A DNA stretch of 64,000 nucleotides, from the NCBI GenBank assembly GCA_016785225.1, contig JAFBJZ010000660.1, positions 1,240,001-1,304,000 of the forward strand, read 5' to 3'. Of the stretch, positions 36,143 through 48,930 are shown piece after piece. This stretch comes from Psettodes erumei. Lineage: Eukaryota > Chordata > Actinopteri > Pleuronectiformes > Psettodidae. Each line of letters begins with the position of its first letter. Position 1 is the first letter of the stretch. Position numbers and translations under genes: made by a program. The notes below the pieces were generated by a model. It was not told the origin of the DNA and searched no databases. It saw only the letters and a list, made by a program, of their open reading frames with translations.

Positions 36143-36205
36143 TCCAGCTCACCGAGCAGCGGAGGCAGACATGAGGCAGTGCTGAGAGCCCGGCGGAGAG
36201 CTGAA

Positions 36206-36277
36206 ATGAAGCGCACACACGGAGCGGCTCACACCGTGCAGCGCCGTGCGGCTCAGGAAGAGGCTCCGCGCCGCTAA
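36206..36277 (+). other. Upstream ORF in the B3GALNT2 leader
   Basis: A 23-codon frame, ATG to TAA, ends 40 bp before the main start. Shorter still is ATG AGG CAG TGC TGA at 36171. Whether they are in the mRNA depends on an unknown transcription start. Confidence 0.45.
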
Positions 36278-36316
36278 AAGCTGAAGGCTGCTCCGGCTGA
36301 ATGAAGGGCTCCGTCC

Positions 36317-39300
36317 ATGCGGAGGTTAGCGCTCACTCTGCTGCCCTGTGCTGTTGCCGTCCTGGTCCACTTGTGGTTGGCACAACGACGCTCCTCCACC
36401 CCGCTGGACAACAACAAACACTCCGGTACTTTTTTAGCTTCAGCGCCGGGATCTCACCTCCGCAACAGCCTCGCAACTTTTTCACCGCCGAGCGGCCGGG
36501 CTAACTTTGCCTCTACCGCCCCGGTGTGTCCGTAACGGTTGTTAGTTTGTGTGGGAACAGGTAGTTAGCGCTTGTTCGTCTGACCGCGGCCGTGAGTGTG
36601 TGTGTGTGCGCGCGCGCGTGCTCGTGTGTGTTTAGTGGGATATAACGTGAATGTAACACTTGAGTAGTTGTTGGGCGTTGCTGGGATAGTCTTAACGCCT
36701 GGAAGCGGAGGCTGAGGCGAGCATCTCTATTACACTGCAACTAATGTGCGCTACGCCGCTTTCCAATGGATTATCACTTGTTATCGGGGCTTCACTGGAG
36801 GGCGAACCCCGCTTTTTTTATCAGAGGGATGTAGTTTAGCCGTCCTTTGATGCATGAAGGCATTCATTTCCATGAGGTGAAATGTAGGATGTGCAAACTA
36901 AATATCAGAGGAAACTGCTGTCAGGATCAGCAGTGGGGATCGTAAATCAAGCACGCCTTTAAGTGGGATTTATCTATCTCTGGTTGTTGCCTCATCGCAT
37001 TACCAGCTGTAAGGTCATATTTAAGCCCATGCTTGCATTTACCAGCCCGTCCCCAGTTTACTGCCGCGGCATCCCCTGGTCTGATGTCGCCTGTTTCTGC
37101 TCCAGATGAGGCACTGCCTTTCTATGAAGTTTTGGTGGGAGTGCTGTCAGCGAGACACCACCATGAACTGCGACAAGCCATAAGGGAGACCTGGCTGGGC
37201 TACCTCCGAGATCACCCCCGCTTCCGGCACAGGTCTGTCGTGTGGATTTCCAACTTCACCGCTTGTTTTTCCTCTCATTCATTTAGTTATTTACCACCAC
37301 CCCCCCACCTCCCCCCATCCAGGTTAGATTCATATAGTGGAAATAAAGCCTGCAGCTGGCAACAAATAACTGTCTGCCCCATCAACCCTTTTATCTTTGC
37401 CTGACTAGCGGCCGGTACTATTCTCTCTTTCATTCTTCCCTTTTTGTCCATTTCCTTCTCATTCAGCGATCTAAGCGCAGATAAGGTGTGATGGCCTTTA
37501 AGCAACCCTCAGTAACCATGGCAACGGAGGGTGGATAGATGGACAAGCTTTAGAAATCTTGTTGCCTAATATCTGGTAAAGGAAAAAAAAAAGATGAATG
37601 CAAGGCAGTTGTGTTTGTGCTCATTTTCAGGGTGGGGGTGAAGTTCATCGTGGGCAAACATGGGTGTCCCATTCCCGAGGAGGACAGAGAGGACCCGTAC
37701 TCCTGCTCCATCCTGAACTTCACCGAGCCAGGTACGGGCAAAACAAAAAGGGACAAATACACAAACCAACATGCCGACCTCACGCACTAACGAGGGGAGG
37801 TGTGCGGCTGCGGCCCGCCGACGTGGTCCGCTCGCGTGCGCAGCTGTTACCAGCGGAGCCGGGGCAGAATAGCAGGAGATGGGTTGAAAGAATGAGAAGC
37901 TCGCGTCCTCAGAAAAGAAGTAAAACGCCTTCATACGCGTTTCACCCACAGCGCAAGGACAGCCATTCTTTCCCGTTCCATACCCAAGGCCAAATCAGAA
38001 ATGTCTCACACAGTCAGCGCAGCTGCTGCAGCCGTAACTAGAACTGCGCACTGCGTACTTGACAAGTGAAGCTATGTGAAGCACTGACACGCAGTATATG
38101 AAATGCTCCAGCCGACTCGCTGTCAGATCGAACATCCGCAGTAAATTGTTATGTCCCTCACCTTCACAGAGCCCGGTCCGATTCTGCCGTTTCGCCACTC
38201 CTCCCGGGCCGGTTTCAGCCGTGCGCCGCCCTCGTGAAAACATAATTACTGCTCATCAGAACAGGCGACGGCCTTTGGGGTCACGCTGATTGTTTTTATT
38301 TTTCCCGGCCCCGTGTTCTGCCCTCCGGCATGTCAACGGTTGTAAGTGTTTGACGTGATTTGCTTCAGAATAGGAGGCGGACGGGTGTGTGTGTGTGTGT
38401 GTGTGTGGGGGGGGGGGGCTGCGAGATGCTGGGCGCGATTGGAAGAGGAGCAGACGACGGCTGCTTTTACACACAGTTGGGCGCCGGGCTCGGGATTCAG
38501 GTCGAAGCAGGCGTCAAGCGGACAATTAACTGTTGCCGAAAACGTGCCTGCGCTGCTTTCATCGCGGGGAGTTTTTCTCGGGGACTCCGATAAGGTGAAA
38601 GCTAATTAACATCTCAGACTTTAAGTAATCCCGCTGCCAACACAAGGCAACAGATTCTCAATGAGATATTCAAAGACGATGGGTCTCGAAGGCCGACAGA
38701 AAGCCTTTCTTTTTTTTTTTTTTTTACAGTGTTTGATTGATCAGCTTTTTGACATGTTGTGACTTGCGCTGATGAACAATTTATCGTAAAATTCGCTGCT
38801 TCCATCGACTCCAATGTGAGTATTTGCTGTTTTTTTAAGTCTTCTGTGATATTTTATTGAATATACTAAGATTTTTGACTGTTGCAAAAAAACAAAACAA
38901 AACAAAAACACGTGAAGACATCATTTTGGAATCTGAGTGGAAGTGATCAGCGTTCTTCAGCATTTCTGACGTTTTAATGACTCATTATTTACTCAAGCAA
39001 ATAGATTGAAAATATGAAGTGCGACCAGTGCAGCGTGCTACAGAACATTAGCTGCTGCTCAATATTGAGAAAGAAAAAAATCGTCAACGTGCACTAAATA
39101 ACAGTAACTTTGCTGTTAATAATTTACGATTTATTCATCTTTCCTCTGAATAAACAAGCGATCTCGCGCTGGCCGCTGCAGAGAGAAGCACTGTTCATGT
39201 TTTGTTTTGACAAGTGTGCACCAACTAAGCATTTATATTTAGTCGGCACAGGAATATTAGATATGTCCTCACGCGCTGGTGAAATCCTGCGGCTCAATTC

Positions 39301-42300
39301 CACTCTGTCAGTGTGAGAAACACTTGCTTTGATAAATGGCTTGCTCTCTCTTTGTCTGTGATTCCTCGCCCCTAATTGTCTTTTATTTTCCAGGCAGCAG
39401 AACTTGTGTAGAACATATATAAAGTAAAAAGGCCGCTTCCCTTCAACGGGCCTTGATGTTTTCATTGATCTCCTGGGTAATAAACTGCTCTTTTGTAATT
39501 AAGAAACCACGCTCTGCGCGCCCAAGCTCGCTTTGAAGACCGCGGTCGCCAGAACCGGCTCCTCAAAGTGCTGATGGTGTAGCTTTACCGGAGACTGCCT
39601 TCTTCTCTGAGCACGCCCCGGCCCTCATCAGCGGAAAGAGGCGGTCAGCATTTCACATCACGCGCGCGCCGTTAACCGCCTGCCCTCCCTCTGCTCCCAG
39701 CGGCGGGGCAGGACGCGGAGCTGGAGATCGTGACGGTGTCTGACCCCTCGGTGCTCGCCCCGTCCGACGTGTCGGCCGTCGCCCTGGATTTCAAGGTCCT
39801 GCACCCGGTGGTGATCACCAGGCTGGGGGTGTTTCCCGGAGGGGCCCGGCCCTGAGCTTCAGAGCAACATCACGGTGAAGCTTCTCCAGCTGGACCAAGA
39901 GGTACGGGGGGCCCTCGACCTCGAGCGCTGTGAATCCCGTATGCAGTTTTTCTGTGGCGCGTGGTAGATGCGCAGCCTGGGGGCAGCTCGTGCTGCTCCT
40001 GTTTACTGAACTGAAATATAGACACAAACTGCCACTGTGTGTGCGGTATCCAGCGGCGATGAAGGTAAATTTATACAGGTAAAAAAAAAATATAACAACT
40101 TTCTGTGTGACAACTCTTGTGCAGGAGGCCGTGGTTACAGCTCGCTTCAGCGCCATCAGCACGGGGACCATGGTGAACGGGGTGTGGTACAAACTGGTCG
40201 AGCAGTTCATCTTGCCTAAGGTCAGTTTATTACGTATGATCAAGGCTTAGCCAGGGCCGCGCAGACACCGAGGCCCCCCCCCCAAAGACAAGAAAGTCTC
40301 TAACATCTTTTAATAATTTGGATTTTTCAAGCAGTTTCTCCAAAGAACAGGGTTAATATGCGTATCACTATGCAGGGTTCTTTCCAGCGAGCGTCTTGGG
40401 AAAATGAATTGGTTCCCAAGTGAAATGAAATACAAAATGCGACTTCAAATATAAAAAGAAAGTAAACTGCCTCGAGGTTGCACAGAGGACACGAGGTTAG
40501 CGTCCCCCCTGCGGATGCTGCGACGTCGCTGGCGTCGCATCATGCCACACGCGCCACGAAACAAAACGTCTTATTTTCCATCCAGGGTTTCGAGGGCACG
40601 TTGGTTTGGGAGAGCCTGGACTCTTCCGGACTGACGACGGTCAACTCGTCCTCCGTGCAGCTCAACGACGGAGGAGGCGTCCTCAAGATCTCCTCCGTAC
40701 GTGCCGCCAGACGTAAATCTATGAAGAACATTCCCTTAAGTTTTGAGGTGAAGAAAAGTTCAAGAAGAAAAAAAAAAGGTTTAATTTGCTGTCTTTTCTC
40801 TTTTTTTTTGAATTGCAGATTGCAGAAGGCATATTGCCTCACAGAAGTGCTCTTGGATTTCCTGGCTTGGCTGGAGGGTTCACATTTACTATCTACGGTC
40901 GGTCCAGCAGCGAAATTAATTTGGAGCCTTTTATGAAAACAGTTCGATAAAAAATTTGCGCTATGAGCCAACAAAGGATCCCCTATGTAAAAATTCTCCC
41001 CTGAAAAAAACATTGTTAGCCCTGGCAGGTTATGAGATTAGTTCCTTTTTTGCCCCAGGGCTCTTGCATAGATACGTGTCAAATGGGAAATTACATGTTT
41101 TTTCCCCCTTCTCTACCCTGTTGTGCTACATTATTGATTTTACCTGCTGCACGTGTTTGCATTTGCGTTTACCTGAGGATGGATTTTGGTGAAAAGAGAA
41201 TTGGATTCACCATCCAGCATCTCTGTAAACAGAGCTAATGATCCATTCTGAAAAGTGTTACAATCTTATTATATTTTTTTGCCAGCCAGGGATTTAAGTT
41301 ATTATCCCCAAGTAGCGCCTTCATTATTTCATACTTTATGCGAATAAAATTTTAATTTAGCTTTTTCTTTTTGAAAACAAAACCAAAAAAAATCTCATTT
41401 TGGACCGAAAGACTTTTTAACCATTCTCCCCAATTTATTCCTGTTTTCGCCTGTTCTTTGTCATCACCCCATCGCGGGCCTCCCTCGGCCTCCCCCCCTC
41501 CGCGCTGCGTGTCAGACGGAGACGGCCTGTCGGGGCTCCTGCGGGGCCGCCCAGCCAGGATGGAGCGCCACGCCTCCAGGCTGAGGCAGGAGGACGCCTC
41601 CTTGCAGCGCGAGAGCCTGAGGCACGGCGACATGGTGTTTGTGGACGTGGTAGACACCTACAGGAACGTGCCTTCCAAACTGCTTCAGTTCTATAAATGG
41701 TATGCCAAGTGCTAATGACTCCATTCTGTCTCCAATTTGCCTGGGCCCTCGGAGGAAATCACCGACCTGAAATGAAAGTGTGTCGCCGCCTCCAAATGTC
41801 TCGTTGTTAGAATGGTGATTGCAATCATTCAGTCGGGGGGGAACTGCTACTGTCGTGAATCATCAGGTAGCAAAATATACGGAGTGGATTTAATCTTTGA
41901 CTTGGCAAAAGTTTGCTTTAGCTGCAAGACCTCTTGCCCTTCACTCTCAGTGGGATTTGAAAGTGAAGCCACTCTGAGATATTGCAAAAAAAAAAAAAAA
42001 AATCATACATGGGCTTTAATTAAGGTTTTAAATTCCCTCTCTGGCAGGTCTGTGGGAAACGCTGACTTTAATCTGCTGCTGAAGACGGATGATGATTGTT
42101 ACATCGACGTCGACTCCGTATTAATGAAGATTGACCACAAGGGTCTCAAGCGCAGCAATTTCTGGTGGGGGAAGTAAGTGCCGTTTTGGTGTCCGGTCCC
42201 GTCGACTGTGTGTGTGATTTTCTTATGATTCGAGTCCACGCTGCGTTTGCGCGGTCCGCATCCGCGCGCTTAGAACGTAAGAAACTGCTCTGCAAAGGAT

Positions 42301-43388
42301 GGAGCGTCAGGTGAAAGGGAGCCAGGACGTGATGGTAATCTATCTGCCGCCCTGACCTAGTTTCAGGCAGAGCTGGGCAGTGGATCGTATCGGGAAGTGG
42401 CAGGAGCTGGAGTACGCCAGCCCGGCCTACCCGGCGTTTGCCTGCGGCTCGGGCTACGTGGTCTCCCGCGACCTGGTCCAGTGGCTCGCAAGCAATGCAG
42501 AGAAGCTGAAGGCCTACCAGGTGGGCCGCCGAGCACCCTAGCAACTGCGGGGGAAATAATGGGCACGCAATCGCGAGTGTGACGCGAGCAATCAGTCCTG
42601 GATGTCTCATTACAGGGAGAAGACGTGAGCATGGGGATATGGATGGCAGCTGTTGGACCGCAGAAATATCAGGTAAGAGAGGGGAGAAAAAAACCCAAAC
42701 TGCTTCATTGTCATCCACACCTGCCAGCTGCAGTGAAGGCATCATGATCACAAATGATCTGGTTTGGTTCACTGACAACATTCAAATGTATTTGTCAAAA
42801 AGAACCGAATGGAAAAAACCCGCCTAACTCAATAATGACCCGCTAGTACACACCAAAAATTAAATCGTTGGCTGAAACGTGCACACGTTGGTTTCTGTGG
42901 AAAAACATAAGCAGAACAGAAAATCCAGATTTCTCTAATTCTCCTCCTCTTAGTACTTCACTCTTCAACTTTTTGGACCGAGAACCATCATACTTTTACG
43001 GTTTCGCACAAAATTGGGTTGCACGCTCGCCTTCTATCACCGCCTCGCCAACCCTTATCACGCCGGCTAAGAACGCGCGGGGAAGTAAATCCTCTACAAT
43101 CTGAAATTTGCCAGCGTGGGCTGCGGAAACGACAGGAATCCTTCCCCTCGCTGGTTTTTATCTCCGCGACACGCGGATCAGTCACAGCAGGTCAAAGGCG
43201 CGCGTCTCACGGTTCGCAGGACTAATAACGCCAATTTTTTTTTCCCCCAGGACCCCGGCTGGCTGTGCGAGAAAGAGTGCTACCTGGACATGCTGTCGTC
43301 CCCCCAGCACACGGCCGAGGAGCTGCACGCCCTCTGGGAGCGGAGGAGGGCGTGCGGGGACCCCTGCGGTTGTCCCTGGGGCCGCTGA
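36317..43388 (+). CDS. b3galnt2: B3GALNT2, UDP-GalNAc:beta-1,3-N-acetylgalactosaminyltransferase 2 (one extra base in exon 4)
   Basis: Endoplasmic reticulum type II enzyme that adds beta-1,3-GalNAc to GlcNAc on O-mannosyl glycans of alpha-dystroglycan; its loss causes dystroglycanopathy. Coding exons: 36317-36425, 37106-37232, 37631-37731, 39701-39901, 40125-40220, 40586-40696, 40819-40897, 41516-41699, 42048-42173, 42361-42520, 42616-42672, 43251-43388. Ignoring one surplus base the chain encodes 495 residues (human about 500). A signal anchor LALTLLPCAVAVLVHLWLA lies near residues 4-22. Then come VLVGVLSARHHHELRQAIRE, EQFILPKGFEGTLVWES, GDMVFVDVVDTYRNVPSKL, the GT31 DxD motif in LLKTDDDCYID, NFWWGN, YPAFACGSGYVVS and GEDVSMGIWMAA. 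In exon 4 the frame meets TGA at 39853-39855 and resumes in the next frame with ELQSNITVKL. This is treated as a probable sequence error, not a dead gene, since all other exons are clean. Both the start ATG and an overlapping ATG at 36301 have weak contexts. Confidence 0.94.
36593..36630. repeat. GT/GC alternating tract in B3GALNT2 intron 1
   Basis: About 38 bp of GTGTGTGCGCGCGCG type, soon after the first exon. Confidence 0.8.
37732..39700 (+). other. b3galnt2: B3GALNT2 intron 3 (largest intron of the gene)
   Basis: About 2 kb with no exon. It holds the GT-plus-G-run microsatellite listed separately, a T run at 38,707 and an AAAAC repeat near 38,890. Confidence 0.7.
38385..38418. repeat. 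(GT)n followed by a 12-G run
   Basis: About ten GT units end in an uninterrupted G tract in B3GALNT2 intron 3. G runs of this size are often mis-sized in assemblies. Confidence 0.9.
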
Positions 43389-43654
43389 GTCCGGCCCCTC
43401 CCCCCGCCCGCCGCCTCGCTCGCTGTGGGTAAAATGCACTCAACACTGGGGCGTCTGCGCAAGTTTCCGTGGTTTTACCTGAAAAGCCCCAGCTGAGCCG
43501 TTTCAGAATTTTAATCCAGATTGTTATATGATATCGACATTTAGACTTTTTGAAATGTGTGGTTTTCTGTTGGGAAATTATCTTAAAAAAACCCAACAAA
43601 ACAGCACTGAGATTCCATCACAAGGTTCTTAATATTAACAGAAATTCTCCACAT

Positions 43655-43673
43655 AATAAATCTTCATAATAAA
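43655..43673 (+). terminator. b3galnt2: Paired AATAAA polyadenylation signals of B3GALNT2
   Basis: AATAAA occurs at 43655-43660 and again at 43668-43673, about 270 bp after the stop codon. Confidence 0.6.
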
Positions 43674-44055
43674 GCTTCGGAATACATTAAAAACACATTT
43701 AGCTGTAGCCTACTGCCAGTGTTTGTATCATAAAACCAGTTCTTAAATTGGGAAACGTCTGCAGGGGAACAGACGCAGAAATGTGGATTGAAAAAGAGGA
43801 CGATGTGGTAAATGGCGGGACAAGGACCGCGTGCACCGGCGGCGCGCGATGTTATCGTGTACAGAAGTGTTGCTGTGTGCCGTGTTATACCTGCTGCTCT
43901 GACGGACTCAAACCTTTTGCATTAAACAAAAAAAAAAGGATATTTGATGGTATTTTAAAAGGCGCTCGCTTTCACATTGCTGTATTTTGTAAATTACCGT
44001 CTTAAGCTTTCCGTCCTCCTCGCTGTTTGTAGATTTATGACAAGCTTTCCCCCGG

Positions 44056-44083
44056 ACACACACACACACACACACACACACAC
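44056..44083. repeat. (CA)n microsatellite
   Basis: About 14 CA units. Confidence 0.95.
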
Positions 44084-44840
44084 CATTTGTACTGTGACTG
44101 TCGTTGTGCAAATAGTGGTGTGGCCTTACTGTATGTGTCAGGCGTCGTGCTATACGTGCGCCAAAACATGGATTTAAAATCGGTGTGTCTGCAGCTACAA
44201 ATTTCGGGAACTTGACTCGAGGCAGACGGAGCCACCGCTCCGCCGGTTCGACGGAGGTCCTGTACGAAACCCTCCTGGCGGGTAATAAAGAACGCTGGAA
44301 GAGTGATGAACGACTTTGTTGTTGTTTGTTTCGGGGGCGACGCGCACCGATCCCACGCCGGATCCACATTGAGTCCGGGGGGGTGGGTGGGTGAAATCAC
44401 TCTGATCTCTGTCAGCGGTTGTTTTTCCCCTGAGACAGCGAGGTGGGGCCCGCCCCTGGAAGGATGAGCAGGGGAACCTGTGGAGCGCTTTAGCCCCGGA
44501 TTGATCGGCGGCTCCGTGTTAATCAACGGGGGCTGAGCGCGTCCAGTCGTGCTCTTAAAAGGTTGAGGCGATGCGAAGGCGGTAAGATCGGGCCCCGAAC
44601 GTACGCTTTCAGCAGCCGCGGTTGATTTGTTTGTTTATGGGAGTACGGCCGTGTGACTGATGCGCGAGTCACTGGGATTAGATTGAAGCACCAGATTGCC
44701 TCGCTGGTGCGTCGCCGAGAGATGATGCTGAACGGTTAACCCGTGGCTGGTCGCACAAGCCGTTTGTTTTTTCGTTTGAGGCCCGTCCCGCCCGCCGAGA
44801 AACCCGTTCGCCGCAATTAACCGAAAGGCTGGAGCAAGCG

Positions 44841-44874
44841 TTCCTCTTCCTCCTCCTCCTCCTCCTCCTCCTCT
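44841..44874. repeat. (CCT)n microsatellite
   Basis: About ten CCT-type units. Confidence 0.9.
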
Positions 44875-46612
44875 CCATCTCATCCTTTTCGCCCGCTCTC
44901 TTTCAGTGAGCCGTGTGATAACGAAGTCACATCCGCGACGGTTCCACTCTCCTACATAGATAAGGACGGCGTTTTTCACCCCATCAGCCTTTCTCGCTGA
45001 TTTGGCTTGAAGCCCATCACTGTGGGCCGAGAGAAATAACACGCAGATGGGGAGGGGGGGGGCTCACTACTCATCTCTGCTCTAGTGCTTCTTCAGAAAA
45101 TGAAGTTATTGGATTTGTCTTAGCTTTGATTAAGGCTGCGGGGATATTGTCACTCACTTATGTTGAAGCGTTTTATTTAGAAATCTTTTCTTCCCTTTTC
45201 TTCCCCTTTTTTTTTTTTTGTAATTTGCTCTCTCCTGCCGGTGCCCACTTCAAATTAAGATATCCACCGGCGTGTTTATTTAATGTCGAGAGAGCCGTTT
45301 GGCTTCACGTTTTTGGAGGAAGAGAACAAGCGGGGCTCGTGTACCGGCAACCGAGTCGAGTTTGACGGCGGAGAGGCGACGCGGCGTGGAGGGCGAGCGC
45401 TCCTCCAGAATTCCTTTTGTTCTCTGAGAGATCGATATTTGTGTGAACATGAAGTTGCCTCCCAGAGCCAGATGCTTAAAGACTAAAGGAGCGGAACCGG
45501 GAGGGAAAAAAAAAAGCAAAAAGAAAAATGGCACTGACGACAAACCGGGGCGTAATGAGAATATCTGGGCTCATCTCGCCGATCCAGAATCCGCGACTCG
45601 TCCATATGTTTGATATAAATAGACCCCACACGTTCTGAGTCGTCTCTGCCCTCAAGCGTGCGGGTGTAATCTTTTCTAAGCGGCGACAGGAGTACAATTC
45701 CCTGAACCGCTGACTTATTTTCACTCTATTAATATTTTGCCACGAAAGTGCAATCATCCGTTTAGCCCGTGACAAGCTCCGCTCCTGAGAAAATAGAGGG
45801 AGCCGGGTGCTTGAGTTAATTGTATTTACGAAATCCTTTTCATCTCGACTCTCACCTCCTCCCACCGGAACTCATCTCCTTCTTCTCCGCCGTCCTGCGC
45901 TGCCGACTGAGCGCGAGACTGCGTCGGACGTGACGAATCACGCGCTCCCGCTTTCGCAGCGTCGTTCCAGATGACACGCCGGGTTGTGTTTGACGCCGCA
46001 CGTTATCGCGCAATATATTGTTGGGGTATTATCGCACTCCCTTACTTCGGTCAACTTTGCGTTCTTTTCTTTCTTCGGACGGTCGTCAACTATTTATCTC
46101 TCATTTCAACCGCTTATCCGTCAGCTTTTTCCTCTGGCAGTGCGTTCGGGCGGCTTCGATTACTCCAGCTTCTGCTTTTTTACTGCTGTGGAAGGTGAGC
46201 ACCACAGCGACGTGGCTCTTTATCATCGCTCAAATTTATACATGTGTATTTTGAGTCATGTCCCGGTTTCTTTGGTACAACTACCAGAAGCACCTGCTGG
46301 TTTACTTTGGGGCCTAAAACCATTTGGGGCGAAACAATAACAATATCAAGCGTCCTAACAGATTATGTGCATGTGTAATACCCGTGTGTTTTATTTCAGA
46401 GCGCCGCGGAAAGACGTTACGTTACGTTGAAAACAAAAAGCCCCGAAAAGACCAAAACGTACCTGTCTCGTCAAAGTGAAGACGCCGCGATGCAGATCAG
46501 GCGCAGCTGTCCCCAAATGAGCTTACAGTCCGCCGAGCGGCGTGCATCTGCATACTCATTCAGACAACTCCACGCTCTTACACGCTCCTCGCAGAGCGCT
46601 GCTGTCAATCCT

Positions 46613-46652
46613 GCCTCCTCCTCCTCCTCTTCCTCCTCTTCCTCCTCTTCAT
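46613..46652. repeat. (CCT/CTT)n pyrimidine repeat
   Basis: About 40 bp of CCTCCT and CCTCTT units. On the minus strand it reads as a poly-Glu frame, which is not a gene. Confidence 0.9.
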
Positions 46653-46806
46653 CTGTGTGCACTAAGGCGAGGAGGAAATCATTTATTCATGACACCCGGC
46701 ATCCAAAACCAGCATTTCTGATTCACGGGAATGAGGGGATATTATTAGACACAACTATGCCCTAATGGGGCAACGTTTTTCCTTCCTGATTTGAGATTGT
46801 ACCCAC

Positions 46807-46808
46807 AG

Positions 46809-46835
<27 letters not shown>
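46807..46835. repeat. (CT)n microsatellite
   Basis: About 14 CT units. Confidence 0.95.
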
Positions 46836-46839
<4 letters not shown>

Positions 46840-48903
46840 CCATGCAGCGACGCCGTCTCGGGCTGCTGGGGTCGTGGCTGCCGCTTTTTCTTTTTTTTTT
46901 TTTTTTGCAAACATTTGCAGAGCACAGCTGCGATGAGACGCGCCACGACGCCCGTCTTTGACAGGCGCGAGGCAAACACCGAGTAGGTCGCGGCGTTTCC
47001 CGGAGCCACTTGACCCCCGCTGCAGCGGCACGGCAGATTCACTCGGATGGCGTTTTTGTGCGAGATAATTAGCTCGGTCATTACCGAACCATTACCGACA
47101 ATTATTCCCGTCTTAAGAGGATCATGAATTCGCTCATCGGGTTCCGATGATGAGATTCTTGGAAACCGCTCTCTCGCCTGATGCAACCCCGCGTGCAGCG
47201 GGAAATGTCACAGTGTCAGCAAAGTGAGTCCAGTCTGCCTCGGTTCAGTTTCCACCCCGTTTCCCCGAGGTTGGGGAAACTTGCAATGGGGAGATTACAA
47301 GAAGAACCGATGCAGCGGAAGATGAAACTTAGTTTCCCCAGGGGGGACGTGAGGACGCAGTGAGGTTGTTTTTTTTTTTTTTTCCAAACACCTGAGTGCT
47401 GGGAGAATCACGGAGGCGAACATGTTAGCCGTGCTGGATGGGTTGTTATCGTAAAACGAAGGGAGCGTTTCACTGAAGCCTGTGCACAAGGCAACATTAA
47501 AGGGTAATTCTGTTGATATTCTATATTTGGATTCCCATAAGACAACGCATCGATCCCGCGAAGACCAATTGTCTTTGAATCCTACATCCTGATACTCAGC
47601 GGGCGTCTGAAAATAGACCCAAACAAGTGTCCACCTGCTTCTAAAGCACTTACTTAACCTTTGAATGAAATTTTGTGACCCCCTTTAAATGTCATCAGCA
47701 GGAGTGAACGGGCTCAGGCTGACAGCAACATACAGGCTGGATAAGTGTTGTGGTTGTGGTCACTTCATGGGACTTTTCCCACAATAACAAAAAGCCAAAT
47801 GATTTAACCAGCTTCATCCTGGTGAATACGTCTGGAAAAACCAACGAGCGGCCCCGTCTTTTTGAGGCGTCTTTCACGGAGCGTGGGCCGCGGGAGCGTT
47901 CGGGAGTCCTCTGTCGGCCGGGTTTCGTCGGCGGCGCTTGTCGGGCGGTAAAATGTCCTGCCAGTTGCTCCAGTGGAGCAGCTCAGCGGCCCTCCAGTGG
48001 AGGACTGCATTTGTTCAGGCGGCTCTGGGGCGTGAACGTGGAAAACTGTACATCTGTCAAGAAAGGTGTATCTGTTAAAAAAAAAAACAGCAGCTGAGGA
48101 AACTTTGCCCAAGCCCCCCCCCCCCCCGCCTTTTAAAAGAAATCGAATTAAGTCAGGAAAGTGAGACGTCGCTTCCGCAGAGGCACCAAAAATAGCGAGG
48201 TATCCACTTCCATCCTCGGCGATGAGGTTTCTCAACAATGTTGTTTGTTGCCGCAAGAATATTTATGAAATATCCACTGGAGTGCTACCAAGCAACACAA
48301 ATGTGTAAAGCGCAGCACCGTGATAAATAATCCAAAGCTTGCAGAGGATGAAGGAAACAGTGAGTGAGCCTTGTCGCTCTTCACACAAAAGCCATTCTGT
48401 TTTCGCTCTCAAACAGAACTCAGACGCTGTGGGTGGAGAAAATCAATCTGGTCGACCCGGAGAGTGGGAGAGAGAAGAAATGAGAGGCGCGAGAGGCTTT
48501 GATTACTGTGATGGACTTAAGTCAGCTCGGCGAAAGCCGCTTCATACGTCTCCGTCAAATCAGAAAAGCATTTGCATCGCACTCCACCACCCCCACACCC
48601 CCCACCCCCAGCACTTGTTTTGCTGCTTGGAGGGGGAAATTAGTACAAGGAACCGGGTCCCCTCGATTTTCGAGAATTCGACGTTTTGATGAATAGATGC
48701 GTTTGACGGAGGAAGCCGCAATTTGGATCCGGAGGACGCGCAATTAATTGAATTGCAGCTGTCAAGAGCGAGAGCTCCGGTGAGTCAAACAGAGCTGTCT
48801 GATAGGACAGATAGCCTCTGTCTGCGGGGCAGCTGGGGAAACGCTCACGGTAGTATTAAACAGAAGCAGCAGATAATACAGGATTTAGATGAAAACCCAC
48901 CCA

Positions 48904-48930
48904 AACACACACACACACACACACACACAC
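48904..48930. repeat. (CA)n microsatellite
   Basis: About 13 CA units. Confidence 0.95.

Noticed and set aside
43116..43388. Overlapping frames across the last B3GALNT2 exon
   Set aside because: Only the frame starting DPGWLCEKECYLDMLSSPQ matches the enzyme and the phase of the preceding exon.
46471..46662. Poly-Glu open frame on the minus strand
   Set aside because: It is the translation of a CCT/CTT microsatellite.
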